From contig NCGD01000021.1 of assembly GCA_002281535.1 (NCBI GenBank), positions 1-60,905 of the forward strand: a DNA stretch of 60,905 nt, read 5' to 3'. Source of the DNA: Sphingomonas sp. 28-63-12. GTDB taxonomy: Bacteria > Pseudomonadota > Alphaproteobacteria > Sphingomonadales > Sphingomonadaceae. Below are positions 37,160-46,362 of the stretch, one piece after another; position 1 is the stretch's first letter, and each line of letters begins with the position of its first letter. Under the pieces are notes generated by a model. That model searched no databases and was not told where the DNA came from. It saw nothing but the letters and a program-made list of their open reading frames with translations. The position numbers and the translations under genes are program-made.

Positions 37160-38638
37160 ATGCACATCCAGTTTGCCGCGACCCGCCCCGCCGATGCCCT
37201 GATATTGGCACTTCCTGTCGAAAAGGACGGGCTTGACCGGATTGCCTTTGGCGACATCGATGCCGCGGCCCAGCGTTTGGCGATGAGCGCTGCGCGCGCC
37301 GCCCGGTTCGAGGGTGAGGCCGGCGCGATCGCCGAGGCGTTTGTCAATCTTGGCGAGGGGATCCTGCAGGTGCTGCTGGTTGGCGTCGGGCATGGCGCTG
37401 ATGCTGATTATGAGCGCGCCGGTGGCGCGTTGACCGCGCGCTTGCTGACGTCGGGAACCCAAAGCCTGTCGGTTGATTTTTCCAGCCTGGGCGGCACCCC
37501 GTCGGCGTCAGCGGTGGCGCGCTTCGCGGCCGGCGCCGCGCAACGCAGCTGGCGGATCGATCGCTATCGCACCAAGCTTGCCGAAAAGGCCAAACCGACA
37601 CTGACCGGCATCACGCTGGTGGCCACGCCTGACGGCACCGAAGATGCCTGGCACGCGCAGGACGCCGTCACCAAGGGCCTGAACCTGACGCGCACGCTCG
37701 TGGCCGAGCCACCCAACATCATCTACCCGGTGAGCTTCGTCGAACATGTGATGGCCGATGTCGATGGCCTGGGGCTTGAGATCAGCGTGCTTGGCGAATC
37801 CGAAATGGCTGAACTCGGCATGGGCGCGCTGCTTGGCGTCAGCCAGGGATCGGTGCGCGATGCGCGGTTGCTGGTGATGAAATGGTCGGGCAAGGGCGCG
37901 GGCGATCCCGATCTTGCGCTGGTTGGCAAGGGCGTGACGTTCGACACTGGCGGTATCTCGCTCAAGCCCGGGCCGGGCATGGAAGACATGAAATGGGATA
38001 TGGGCGGCGCGGGTGCCGTTGCCGGTGCGATGAAAGCTTTGGCGCTGCGCAAGGCCAAGGCGAATGTGGTCGGCATTTGCGGCCTGGTCGAAAATATGCC
38101 CGACGGCAACGCGCAGCGCCCGGGCGACATCGTTACCTCCATGTCGGGTCAGACGATCGAGATCCTCAATACCGACGCCGAGGGCCGGCTGGTCTTGTGC
38201 GATGCGCTGACCTGGGTGCAACGTAATCATCGGCCCAAGACGATCGTCGACCTGGCGACGCTGACCGGCGCGATGATCATCGCGCTTGGCAATGAACATG
38301 GCGGCATGTTCGCCAATGACGACAGCCTGGCGGAGCAACTGCTGGCGGCCGGCAAGTCGAGCGGCGACCTGCTGTGGCGCTTCCCGCTGTCAGACGCCTA
38401 TAACAAGCTGATCGACAGCCCGATTGCGGACATGAAGAATGTTGGCCCGCGCGGTGCCGGCTCGATCACCGCAGCGCAGTTCCTCCAGCGCTTCGTCGAC
38501 AAGGGCGTCCGCTGGGCGCATCTCGACATTGCCGGCATGGTCTGGGCCGACAAGCCCGGCGCGACATTCGACAAGGGCGCGACCGGTTATGGCGTACGCT
38601 TGCTCGACCGGTTCGTGGCGGATAATTTCGAACAATAA
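37160..38638 (+). CDS. pepA: Cytosol (leucyl) aminopeptidase
   Basis: A 492-residue M17 aminopeptidase. Metal and active-site motifs are VGKGVTFDTGGISLKP and NTDAEGRLVLCDALTW, with the family's third region at DLATLTGAMIIALG. It removes N-terminal residues from peptides in the cytoplasm and in some bacteria also binds DNA. Length is normal. A REP-like hairpin lies between it and holC. Confidence 0.95.
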   Translation: MHIQFAATRPADALILALPVEKDGLDRIAFGDIDAAAQRLAMSAARAARFEGEAGAIAEAFVNLGEGILQVLLVGVGHGADADYERAGGALTARLLTSGTQSLSVDFSSLGGTPSASAVARFAAGAAQRSWRIDRYRTKLAEKAKPTLTGITLVATPDGTEDAWHAQDAVTKGLNLTRTLVAEPPNIIYPVSFVEHVMADVDGLGLEISVLGESEMAELGMGALLGVSQGSVRDARLLVMKWSGKGAGDPDLALVGKGVTFDTGGISLKPGPGMEDMKWDMGGAGAVAGAMKALALRKAKANVVGICGLVENMPDGNAQRPGDIVTSMSGQTIEILNTDAEGRLVLCDALTWVQRNHRPKTIVDLATLTGAMIIALGNEHGGMFANDDSLAEQLLAAGKSSGDLLWRFPLSDAYNKLIDSPIADMKNVGPRGAGSITAAQFLQRFVDKGVRWAHLDIAGMVWADKPGATFDKGATGYGVRLLDRFVADNFEQ

Positions 38639-38645
38639 TCTGTGC

Positions 38646-38671
38646 GTCATCCCGGCGAAAGCCGGGGTGAC
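38646..38671. repeat. REP-like hairpin after pepA
   Basis: GTCA-T-CCCGGC (38646-38656), GAAA loop (38657-38660) and GCCGGG-G-TGAC (38661-38671) form a near-perfect stem. It is one arm of the two-hairpin element also seen near 49.1 and 60.3 kb. It starts 8 bases after the pepA stop and may also act as a transcript end or stabiliser. Confidence 0.7.
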
Positions 38672-38687
38672 GATAGGATGAGGCGCC

Positions 38688-39128
38688 ATGCAGGTCGATT
38701 TCTACCATCTGACCGCGCGCCCGCTCGATCGGGTGCTGCCGAGGATCGCCGAAAAGGTCGTGGACAATGGCGGTCGGCTGGTGATCGTGGCCGGCGACGA
38801 AGCGCAGCGCGAGATGCTCGACAAGCTGTTGTGGCGCTACGCCGCCGACAGTTTCCTGCCGCATGGGCTCGCCGGTACAGCCAATGATGCAGCGCAACCC
38901 GTTCTGATCAGTGCCGAACCGGTCGCCGGTAATGGTGCGCGCAACATCGCCATAGCCGATTCCGTCTGGCGGGATGCGGCGCTCGCCTTCGACCGGGCCT
39001 TTCACTTTTTCGACGATGACGCGATTGTCGAGGCGCGTGCCGCCTGGCGGGCGCTGGCCGACAAGCCGGATGTCGAACGCCGCTATTGGAAACAGGGCGA
39101 AACCGGCGGCTGGGAGCAGGCGGCCTAG
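38688..39128 (+). CDS. holC: DNA polymerase III subunit chi
   Basis: A 146-residue HolC. FYHLTARPLDRVLPRIAEKV at the start, LDKLLWRYAADSFLPHG and the Asp/Phe-rich segment near AFHFFDDD are typical. Chi links the clamp loader to single-strand binding protein. It follows pepA in the same direction, an order common in proteobacteria. Confidence 0.92.
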   Translation: MQVDFYHLTARPLDRVLPRIAEKVVDNGGRLVIVAGDEAQREMLDKLLWRYAADSFLPHGLAGTANDAAQPVLISAEPVAGNGARNIAIADSVWRDAALAFDRAFHFFDDDAIVEARAAWRALADKPDVERRYWKQGETGGWEQAA

Positions 39129-39212
39129 CCGCGCTTGCAGGAAGCCGAGCCCCCGGCTAAAGGCCCGCTCGATCAAACCCATCCCCTCCCAAGCACAGGA
39201 ACCGCACCAGTC

Positions 39213-39635
39213 ATGGCCGCGACACGCACCTTTTCGATCATCAAGCCCGATGCCACCCGCCGCAACATCACCGGCGCCGTCACCAAGATGCTGGAGGAAG
39301 CCGGCCTGCGCGTCGTCGCTTCCAAGCGCATCCACATGAGCAAAGCGCAGGCCGAGGATTTCTACGGCGTCCACCGCGAACGGCCGTTCTTCAACGATCT
39401 CGTGTCGTTCATGATTTCCGGCCCCGTCGTCGTTCAGGTCCTTGAAGGCGAGAATGCCGTTCAGGCCAATCGCGACATCATGGGCGCAACCAACCCGGCC
39501 AATGCCGAACCCGGCACGATCCGGAAGGAACTCGCCGAGTCGATCGAGGCCAATTCGGTCCATGGGTCGGACAGCGAGGAAAATGCCGCGATCGAGATCG
39601 CGTTTTTCTTCAAGCCCGAAGAAATCGTCGGCTGA
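39213..39635 (+). CDS. ndk: Nucleoside diphosphate kinase
   Basis: A 140-residue [15 protein letters not shown] at the start and the active-site His in [11 protein letters not shown] are diagnostic. It balances nucleoside triphosphate pools by a phospho-His route. Its TGA abuts the TCA (stop complement) of the convergent gene, leaving no intergenic base. Confidence 0.96.
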   Translation: MAATRTFSIIKPDATRRNITGAVTKMLEEAGLRVVASKRIHMSKAQAEDFYGVHRERPFFNDLVSFMISGPVVVQVLEGENAVQANRDIMGATNPANAEPGTIRKELAESIEANSVHGSDSEENAAIEIAFFFKPEEIVG

Positions 39636-40256
39636 TCACTTCCGGGGCGCGGGCGCTACCCTGGACCACAGGGCATCGACCCGCGCCTGATCGGGCTTGC
39701 CGCGTTCGCGCAGGATCAACCCGTCAAGCCGAACCAGGCGGCCAAGCAGCAGCCGGCCCTCGGTGCGCCAGGCAATGTCGTAAATCGCGCGATCGATCAT
39801 TTGCCGGTCGCCATCCCAATATTCGCTGGCGATGATGACAGGTAGGCGGCCGGTGCGCGAATCGGCGCCGCCATCGGTCATCGCGATCAGCTTGGCGGCA
39901 AACCATCGCGCCGCGATGGTGGGCGATGGCGCGCTGGACTGCACCGGCAGGCCGAACGCGGTCGGGAACGTCACGGTGATGCTCTGCACCGGGTGGCCGG
40001 GATCGGTCAGCGCCAGGTCCTCGCCGCCATGGCGCGGCGTCGCGGTCAGCAGCACGGCGGTCTTGGCCTTGGCCTCGGCGGCTTTTTCGGCCCGGCGCTC
40101 GGCCTCGTCGGTGCGATGATCGGCCCAGCTGCTCCACAGCGCGAGCGCCGAGATGATCAGCCCGGCAATCGCCACGATCTCGCCCAATGTTACCCAGCGC
40201 CGGCGAATCGCGGCGGCTTCGGCGCGTTCAGCATGCGTGTCGGGCACATCGGTCAT
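39636..40256 (-). CDS. Membrane-anchored hypothetical protein
   Basis: A 206-residue protein I cannot name. One membrane segment (about 25-42: EIVAIAGLIISALALW) is followed by a charged linker (RTDEAERRAEKAAEAKAK) and a soluble domain of about 140 residues (ARWFAAKLIAMTDGG, LPVIIASEYWDGD, YDIAWRTEGRLLLGRL). It overlaps the YjbR gene by ATGA and so is co-transcribed with it, purM and purN. Confidence 0.7.
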   Translation of the reverse strand: MTDVPDTHAERAEAAAIRRRWVTLGEIVAIAGLIISALALWSSWADHRTDEAERRAEKAAEAKAKTAVLLTATPRHGGEDLALTDPGHPVQSITVTFPTAFGLPVQSSAPSPTIAARWFAAKLIAMTDGGADSRTGRLPVIIASEYWDGDRQMIDRAIYDIAWRTEGRLLLGRLVRLDGLILRERGKPDQARVDALWSRVAPAPRK

Positions 40257-40630
40257 CGTCCGTCCCTTTCCAGCAACCGCCGTGGGGCGACCAGCGCCCA
40301 GCTCGTGGCAATCCGGTCGGCAATCCGGTCCCAATCGCTATCGGGCTGGTCAAGCCGCATGCCGATCCAGCCGCTTGGCCCCAGATAGGGCGGCACGAAA
40401 TAGAAATCCGGGTCCATCTCGACAAGCATTGCCTGTTCCTCGCGCCCGCTGGTCTTCACATGGCAGGCGGTGATCCCGTCGCCATGATGATCATGCCAGA
40501 AATAGGCGAAAAACTTGCCCTTGGCGATGAAGAAACCGGGCGAGCCATGCGATGGCCGCTCGGCCGCCTCGGGCAAGGCGAGGCAGATGGCGCGGATGCG
40601 GGCCAGCTCGACGGAAGGATCAGGGCTCAT
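40253..40630 (-). CDS. MmcQ/YjbR family protein
   Basis: A 125-residue protein of the YjbR/MmcQ double-wing fold: ICLALPEAAERPSHGSPGFF, FFAYFWHDHHGDG, and YLGPSGWIGMRLDQ are typical. These are thought to bind DNA or small ligands, with no firm role. It overlaps purN and the membrane hypothetical by four bases each, placing it inside the pur transcript. Confidence 0.85.
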   Translation of the reverse strand: MSPDPSVELARIRAICLALPEAAERPSHGSPGFFIAKGKFFAYFWHDHHGDGITACHVKTSGREEQAMLVEMDPDFYFVPPYLGPSGWIGMRLDQPDSDWDRIADRIATSWALVAPRRLLERDGR

Positions 40631-41196
40631 CGTGCCGCGAAATCTGCCAGCATCTGCGGGTAAAGGCGATGCTCGGCGGCGAGTACCCGGTCGGCCAGCG
40701 TTTCGGCGGTGTCGCCCGGCAGGATTGGCACTTGGGCCTGGCCAAGCACAGCGCCGCCATCAAGCTCCTCGGTAACGAGATGAACCGAGCATCCGGCCAC
40801 TGCATCGCCCGCCGCAATCGCGCGGGCATGGGTGTCGAGGCCCTTATAGTTGGGCAGCAGCGAGGGGTGGATGTTGATGATCTGGCCGCGCCAGCGCGCA
40901 ACGAAATCGTCCGACAACAGCCGCATATAGCCGGCCAACGCGACGATCTCGGCGCCGGATTGGCGCAGTGCCGCATCGATCAACGCCTCATAATCTCTTT
41001 TGGGCATGCCCTTGGGGCTTTGGGTAAAGACCGGCAGGCCCTGCGCCGCTGCCCAGGCGATGCCGGCCGCCGCTGGCTTGTCCGAGGCGACCAGCACAAT
41101 CTCATAAGGGCAGCCAGTGTCGCGCGCGGCCTCGACCAGCGCCATCATGTTCGATCCGCGCCCCGACACCAGGATGCCGACCCTTTTCCTAGCCAT
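40627..41196 (-). CDS. purN: Phosphoribosylglycinamide formyltransferase
   Basis: A 189-residue PurN, transferring a formyl group from 10-formyl-THF to GAR in purine synthesis. [15 protein letters not shown] (phosphate site), [13 protein letters not shown] with catalytic His and [15 protein letters not shown] are present. ATG 41196 overlaps the purM end by 8 bases. Confidence 0.95.
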   Translation of the reverse strand: MARKRVGILVSGRGSNMMALVEAARDTGCPYEIVLVASDKPAAAGIAWAAAQGLPVFTQSPKGMPKRDYEALIDAALRQSGAEIVALAGYMRLLSDDFVARWRGQIINIHPSLLPNYKGLDTHARAIAAGDAVAGCSVHLVTEELDGGAVLGQAQVPILPGDTAETLADRVLAAEHRLYPQMLADFAAR

Positions 41197-42163
41197 GATG
41201 ATGGGTGGCCGACCAACTTTGCCGCGCGCCCCAGACATCGGCGGGGCCGTGCACAGTGCAGCCGCGGGCGCCGGCGTCGATCCGGCCGATCGTGAATACC
41301 GTTTCGCCCGCCGCCGTAAGGGCAGCGATCGTCTCCTCAGCCTGATCGGGCGCGACGATCGCGATCATGCCGATCCCGCAATTGAAAGTCCGGGCCATTT
41401 CCTCTGGCTCGATTGCGCCCTGCGCTTGCAGGAAGGCCATCAGCCGGGGCTGTTCCCACAGGCTGGCATCGACGACGGCATGCGTGCCCTCTGGCAGCAC
41501 GCGCGGAATATTTTCGAGCAGGCCGCCGCCGGTAATATGCGCCAGCCCTTTGATGCGCCGCAAGGCGAGCAGCGGGAGCAGGCTTTGCACGTAAATTCGC
41601 GTCGGCGCCATCAGGGCATCGATCAGCAGGATGTGCTGGTCGAACAGGGCGGGGCGATCGAGCCGCCAGCCGCGATCCGCCGCCAGTCGCCGGACCAGCG
41701 AAAAGCCGTTGGAATGGACGCCGGACGAGGTGAGCCCCAGGACGACGTCGCCGGCGGCAATATCTGCCCCGGTCAGCACCCGGTCGCGCTCGACCGCGCC
41801 GACGCAAAAACCGGCCAAATCATAATCGCCTTCGGCATACATGCCCGGCATTTCCGCCGTCTCGCCGCCGATCAGCGCGCAGCCAGCGAGCAGGCAGCCT
41901 TGCGCTATCGACGCGATCACCCGTTCCGCCACCTCTGGCATCAATTTGGCGCTGGCGTAATAATCGAGGAAGAATAGCGGCTCTGCGCCCTGGACGATCA
42001 GATCATTGGCGCACATCGCGACCAGATCAATGCCAACGCCGTCATGGCGGTCATGCTCGATCGCCAGTTTCAGCTTGGTACCGACGCCGTCATTGGCCGC
42101 GACCAGCAGCGGATCGATGAAGCCGGCGGCTTTCAGATCGAAAAATCCGCCAAATCCGCCCAT
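41189..42163 (-). CDS. purM: Phosphoribosylaminoimidazole synthetase, N-terminally short
   Basis: A 324-residue PurM (AIR synthetase). From MGGFGGFF onward it follows the family: [69 protein letters not shown] and [10 protein letters not shown]. But family members normally have about 40 residues before this point, including the conserved YxxAGVxIxxGN segment; here that segment is missing. In the reading frame upstream the sequence is unlike PurM, and the divergent gene begins 85 bases away. A short in-frame extension to ATG 42205 does not restore it. ATG 42186 (MTDTKDGQ), in another frame, looks like the original start. A small deletion with a frame change is likely, or an assembly error. Confidence 0.85.
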   Translation of the reverse strand: MGGFGGFFDLKAAGFIDPLLVAANDGVGTKLKLAIEHDRHDGVGIDLVAMCANDLIVQGAEPLFFLDYYASAKLMPEVAERVIASIAQGCLLAGCALIGGETAEMPGMYAEGDYDLAGFCVGAVERDRVLTGADIAAGDVVLGLTSSGVHSNGFSLVRRLAADRGWRLDRPALFDQHILLIDALMAPTRIYVQSLLPLLALRRIKGLAHITGGGLLENIPRVLPEGTHAVVDASLWEQPRLMAFLQAQGAIEPEEMARTFNCGIGMIAIVAPDQAEETIAALTAAGETVFTIGRIDAGARGCTVHGPADVWGARQSWSATHHHG

Positions 42164-42248
42164 TGCCCGTCTTTCGTGTCGGTCATCTTCGCGGCCTAGC
42201 CACATCGCGCTTGGATTTCCACGCTTGCTTCGCCAAAAGGGCGCCGAC

Positions 42249-43496
42249 ATGGCGCATATTCCCTTCCGATTTTTCGCAGCCACGCTGGCGATTGGTGCAT
42301 TGCTGGCCAGCGGCGGCAGCGTTGCGCAGGGCGATGGAGACCAGAATCGCAGTGCACCGGGGAATGCGGGCAGCTTCGAAGTCGGCGGCGTCGAGGTCGA
42401 TACGGCCGGCAAGACCGCGACCGCGGCGCGGCTGGCAGGTTGGCGGCTGGCGCAGCGCAAGGGATGGCAAATGCTGTCGCGGCGCATGGGCGGCGGCGGC
42501 GGGACATTGTCTGATTCGGCGCTCGATTCGATTGTCTCTGGCATTGTGGTCGAAAACGAACAAATTGGGCCAAATCGCTATATCGCCCGGCTGGGCGTGA
42601 TGTTCGATCGCAGCCGGGCGGCGTCGATCCTGGGGGTCGCCGGCACGATTTCGCGATCGGCGCCGATGCTGGTGATACCGGTCGAATGGTCGGGCGGTGC
42701 ACCACGGGTGTTTGAACAACATACCGATTGGCAGGAAGCCTGGGCCGCGTTCCGTACGGGCAACAGCTCGATCGATTATGTTCGCCCCAGCGGCACGGGC
42801 CCCGATTCGCTGTTGCTCAATGCCGGCCAGATCAATCGGCCTAGCCGCCTGTGGTGGCGGTCAGTGCTGGCGCAATATGGCGCATCGGATGTTCTGATCC
42901 CGATCGTGCACTTGTCGCGATTGTATCCCGGCGGTCCGATCGTCGGCAGTTTTCAGGCGCGTTTCGGCCCGGACAATCGATTGCTGACCCAATTTTCGCT
43001 GCGCGTGTCGAGCGATGATGCGCTGCCCGCGCTGCTTAATGCCGGGATCAAGCGCATCGACCAGGCCTATCAGTCGGCCCTGGCGAGCGGGATGCTGCGG
43101 GTTGATCCTGGCCTGAACGCCAGGCTGCCGGGCAGTGAAGCTGTCGAAACCCCCACTGACGAGTCGCTGGCGGGCGATGCCACTACCGCCGCCGACGCAG
43201 CAGGCGCGACCACGCTGAACGTGCAGTTCGATACCCCCGGTGCGAGCGCGGTCGAATCAACCGAGCGCGCGCTGCGCGGCATTGCCGGTGTCCGCTCCGC
43301 GACGACGACCAGCCTGGCGCTGGGTGGCGTATCGGTGATGCGGATCGGCTATGACGGCGATGTCACTGCGCTCAAGGCAGCGCTGGAAGCGCGCGGCTGG
43401 ATCGTCACGGTCGGCAGCGGTGCGATCCGGATCCAGCGGCCGCGCGCGCCCCTGCCGGCGCCCGATGTCCAACCGGAAAACGCGACGCCGGGATGA
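42249..43496 (+). CDS. Secreted DUF2066-like protein with C-terminal ferredoxin-like domain
   Basis: A 415-residue protein with a signal peptide ([20 protein letters not shown]). The body resembles DUF2066 proteins ([37 protein letters not shown]), and the last 100 residues ([34 protein letters not shown]) look like a heavy-metal-associated/ferredoxin-like fold without the CxxC. It is probably periplasmic. It diverges from purM and overlaps hdaA by ATGA, an order seen in other alphaproteobacteria. Function unknown. Confidence 0.75.
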   Translation: MAHIPFRFFAATLAIGALLASGGSVAQGDGDQNRSAPGNAGSFEVGGVEVDTAGKTATAARLAGWRLAQRKGWQMLSRRMGGGGGTLSDSALDSIVSGIVVENEQIGPNRYIARLGVMFDRSRAASILGVAGTISRSAPMLVIPVEWSGGAPRVFEQHTDWQEAWAAFRTGNSSIDYVRPSGTGPDSLLLNAGQINRPSRLWWRSVLAQYGASDVLIPIVHLSRLYPGGPIVGSFQARFGPDNRLLTQFSLRVSSDDALPALLNAGIKRIDQAYQSALASGMLRVDPGLNARLPGSEAVETPTDESLAGDATTAADAAGATTLNVQFDTPGASAVESTERALRGIAGVRSATTTSLALGGVSVMRIGYDGDVTALKAALEARGWIVTVGSGAIRIQRPRAPLPAPDVQPENATPG

Positions 43497-44128
43497 AGCA
43501 ACTTGCCCTGCCGCTGCCCTATCCGGCCGAGGCTGACGACGCGGCATTCGTGATCAGTAGCTCGAACAGCCGCGCAGCGCAGTCGCTCAAGCGCTGGGGC
43601 GCATGGCCGGTGATGGCAGCGCTGCTGGTTGGTCCGCGTAAATCGGGGCGCAGCCTGCTGGCGCGGATTTTCGCCGCGCATAGCGGCGGCACCATCATCG
43701 ACGATGCGGAGCGCGCAGACGAGACCGCAATTTTCCACGCCTGGAACAATGCCCAGGCCGATCGCCGCCCGTTGCTGATCGTGGCCGATTCGCCGCCGCC
43801 CGCTTGGTCGATCACGCTGCCCGATCTGCGCTCGCGACTTGCAGCCACCCCGGTCATCGCGATCGAGCCGCCCGACGAAAAGTTGATGCATGCCTTGCTT
43901 GAGCGCGATTTTGCGCGGCGCGGGCTCGATGCCCGGCCGGAATTGGTGCAATGGCTGCTGGCGCGGCTCGAACGCAGCCATGTCGCGATCGTCCGTGCCG
44001 TCGATGCGCTCGATCAGGAGGTTGGACAGACCCGCAAACGCTTGTCGATTCCGCTCGCACGGGGCACATTGGCGCCCGCCGGCCTGATCGTTGATCGCGC
44101 CACCATCACAGGGAATGACGCGCAATGA
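43493..44128 (+). CDS. hdaA: DnaA-related replication regulator HdaA
   Basis: A 211-residue Hda-type protein. QLALPLPY at 3-10 is the beta-clamp binding motif; the AAA+ region (LLVGPRKSGRSLLARIFA as a P-loop remnant, GGTIIDDAERAD) matches DnaA domain III without its DNA-binding domain. It promotes hydrolysis of DnaA-ATP when bound to the clamp, limiting re-initiation. It overlaps genes on both sides by four bases, so it is coupled to ppk1. Confidence 0.88.
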   Translation: MKQLALPLPYPAEADDAAFVISSSNSRAAQSLKRWGAWPVMAALLVGPRKSGRSLLARIFAAHSGGTIIDDAERADETAIFHAWNNAQADRRPLLIVADSPPPAWSITLPDLRSRLAATPVIAIEPPDEKLMHALLERDFARRGLDARPELVQWLLARLERSHVAIVRAVDALDQEVGQTRKRLSIPLARGTLAPAGLIVDRATITGNDAQ

Positions 44129-46299
44129 ACCGCCCCGCCCATATCGCGGAAATCGATGACGACGACCTGTTTGTCGGCAGCAGCGCGGGCGATCGCTATT
44201 TCAATCGCGAATTGTCGTGGCTCGCCTTCAACCGGCGCGTGCTGGAAGAAGCCTGCAATCCTGCCCATCCGCTGCTCGAACGGCTGCGCTTCCTGTCGAT
44301 TTCGGGATCGAATCTAGACGAATTTTTCATGGTCCGCGTGGCCGGGCTTAAGGGGCAGCAGCTTCAGGACGTTGATCGCTTGTCGGCCGACGGGCTCAAT
44401 TCAAGCCAGCAATTGACGGCAATTGTGGCTGGGGCCGACGCGCTGGTTGAAAGCCAGCGCAATGTCTGGCGCGAATTGCGCCGTCTGCTCGGCGAAACCG
44501 GCATCGCGGTGCTAGGCTCGCGCATGATCGACGATTCGTTGTCGCCGGCCGATCTCGCCTGGCTGGAAACGCATTTTCGTGAACAGATTTTTCCGATCCT
44601 GACGCCGCAGGCGCTCGATCCGGCGCATCCTTTTCCGTTCATGCCCAATAAGGGGCTGGCGGTGATGTTCGATCTTGTTCGCCTGTCGGACGAGCAACCG
44701 ATTCAGGAACTGGTGATGCTGCCGGCACCGATGCCGCGCTTCGTGCGCCTGCCGGGTGAAATGGTGCGTTACATTGCCGTCGAATCGCTGGTGAAGCGCT
44801 TCTCCTCGGTGATCTTCCCCGGCTACCGCGTTGTCGGCGCCGCCGAATTCCGGGTGCTGCGCGACAGCGATATCGAGATCGAGGAAGAGGCCGAGGATCT
44901 CGTCCGCTATTTCGCCAATGCCATCAAACGGCGGCGGCGCGGGCGGGTGATCCGGCTGGAACTCGAATCGGGTATGCCCGAGGGGTTGAGCACCGCGCTG
45001 CGCGATGAACTGGGCGGCGCGGATGCCTTTGTGACCGATGGCGCGGCGTTCCTGGGGGTCGGCGACCTTGAGGCGATCGTCGATGAAGACCGCCCCGATC
45101 TCAAATTCCCGCCCTATTCGCCGCGCTTTCCCGAACGCATTCGCGAATATAGCGGCGATTGCTTTGCCGCGATCAAGGCCAAGGACATTGTCGTCCACCA
45201 CCCCTATGAAAGCTTCGACGTGGTGCTGGCCTTTCTTCGCCAGGCGGCGAGCGATCCCGATGTCGTTGCGATCAAGCAGACGCTTTACCGCGCCGGCAAG
45301 CAGCCCGCCGTGATCAACGCGCTGATTGCCGCGGCCGAAGCAGGCAAGTCGGTCACCGCCGTGGTCGAATTGAAGGCCCGTTTCGACGAAGAGCAGAATC
45401 TCCTCTGGGCCTCTGCGCTGGAGCGCGCAGGCGTGCAGGTCGTCTATGGCTTCATGGAGTGGAAAACCCACGCCAAGGTGTCGATGGTGGTGCGGCGCGA
45501 GGGTGGGCAATATCGCACCTATTGTCACTTCGGCACCGGGAATTATCACCCGATTACCGCCAAAATATATACCGATCTCAGCTTCTTCACTGCCGATCCT
45601 CGCATTGGGCGCGATGCCGCGCAGATGTTCAACTATGTCACTGGCTATGTCGAGCCGGAGAATATGGCGCTGGTCAGCCTGTCGCCGCGCGATCTGCGGC
45701 GCCGGCTGGTCGATTGCATCGATGCCGAGATCGGCTTTGCGCGCGCGGGCAAGCCGGGATCGATCTGGGCCAAGATGAATTCGCTGGTCGATCCGGCGGT
45801 GATCGAGAAGCTTTACGAGGCCAGCAATGCCGGGGTCGAAATCGACCTGATCATCCGTGGCATTTGCTGCCTTAAGCCCGGCGTACCGGATATGTCGGAG
45901 CATATCCGCGTGAAATCGGTGGTCGGTCGTTTCCTTGAGCACAGCCGCATCTGGGCGTTCGGCAATGGCAAGGCATTGCCCAATGACGGTGCCAAATTGT
46001 TCATCTCGTCGGCCGACGCGATGCCGCGCAATTTCGATCGCCGGGTGGAATATCTGTTGCCGATCGAAAACCGGACGGTCCATGATCAAATTCTCGATCA
46101 GGTAATGGTCGCCAATCTGATCGACAATGAACAAAGCTGGGTGCTGCAGGCCGATGGCAGCTATGTCCGCGTGCTGCCCGGCAGCCGGCCGTTCAACCTG
46201 CATCGTTATTTCATGACCAACCCCTCGTTGTCGGGCAGGGGGGCTGCGTTGCAGGGCAGTGATTCAGTGCCGAAATTGTCGCTGCGGCGGCGTCACTAA
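44125..46299 (+). CDS. ppk1: Polyphosphate kinase 1
   Basis: A 724-residue PPK1, which polymerises the ATP gamma-phosphate into polyphosphate. The N-terminal region RYFNRELSWLAFNRRVLEEA, SISGSNLDEFFMVRVAGL and the phosphorylated His region (FLEHSRIWAFGNG, HFGTGNYHP) are present. Normal length. It lies between hdaA and ppx, so synthesis and breakdown of polyphosphate are encoded together. Confidence 0.96.
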   Translation: MNRPAHIAEIDDDDLFVGSSAGDRYFNRELSWLAFNRRVLEEACNPAHPLLERLRFLSISGSNLDEFFMVRVAGLKGQQLQDVDRLSADGLNSSQQLTAIVAGADALVESQRNVWRELRRLLGETGIAVLGSRMIDDSLSPADLAWLETHFREQIFPILTPQALDPAHPFPFMPNKGLAVMFDLVRLSDEQPIQELVMLPAPMPRFVRLPGEMVRYIAVESLVKRFSSVIFPGYRVVGAAEFRVLRDSDIEIEEEAEDLVRYFANAIKRRRRGRVIRLELESGMPEGLSTALRDELGGADAFVTDGAAFLGVGDLEAIVDEDRPDLKFPPYSPRFPERIREYSGDCFAAIKAKDIVVHHPYESFDVVLAFLRQAASDPDVVAIKQTLYRAGKQPAVINALIAAAEAGKSVTAVVELKARFDEEQNLLWASALERAGVQVVYGFMEWKTHAKVSMVVRREGGQYRTYCHFGTGNYHPITAKIYTDLSFFTADPRIGRDAAQMFNYVTGYVEPENMALVSLSPRDLRRRLVDCIDAEIGFARAGKPGSIWAKMNSLVDPAVIEKLYEASNAGVEIDLIIRGICCLKPGVPDMSEHIRVKSVVGRFLEHSRIWAFGNGKALPNDGAKLFISSADAMPRNFDRRVEYLLPIENRTVHDQILDQVMVANLIDNEQSWVLQADGSYVRVLPGSRPFNLHRYFMTNPSLSGRGAALQGSDSVPKLSLRRRH

Positions 46300-46362
46300 T
46301 GCCGATTCGGGCGTTATAGCCGTATGGCCACCCTGCTTTTCCGCAAGCCTAAGCTAGAGAGC

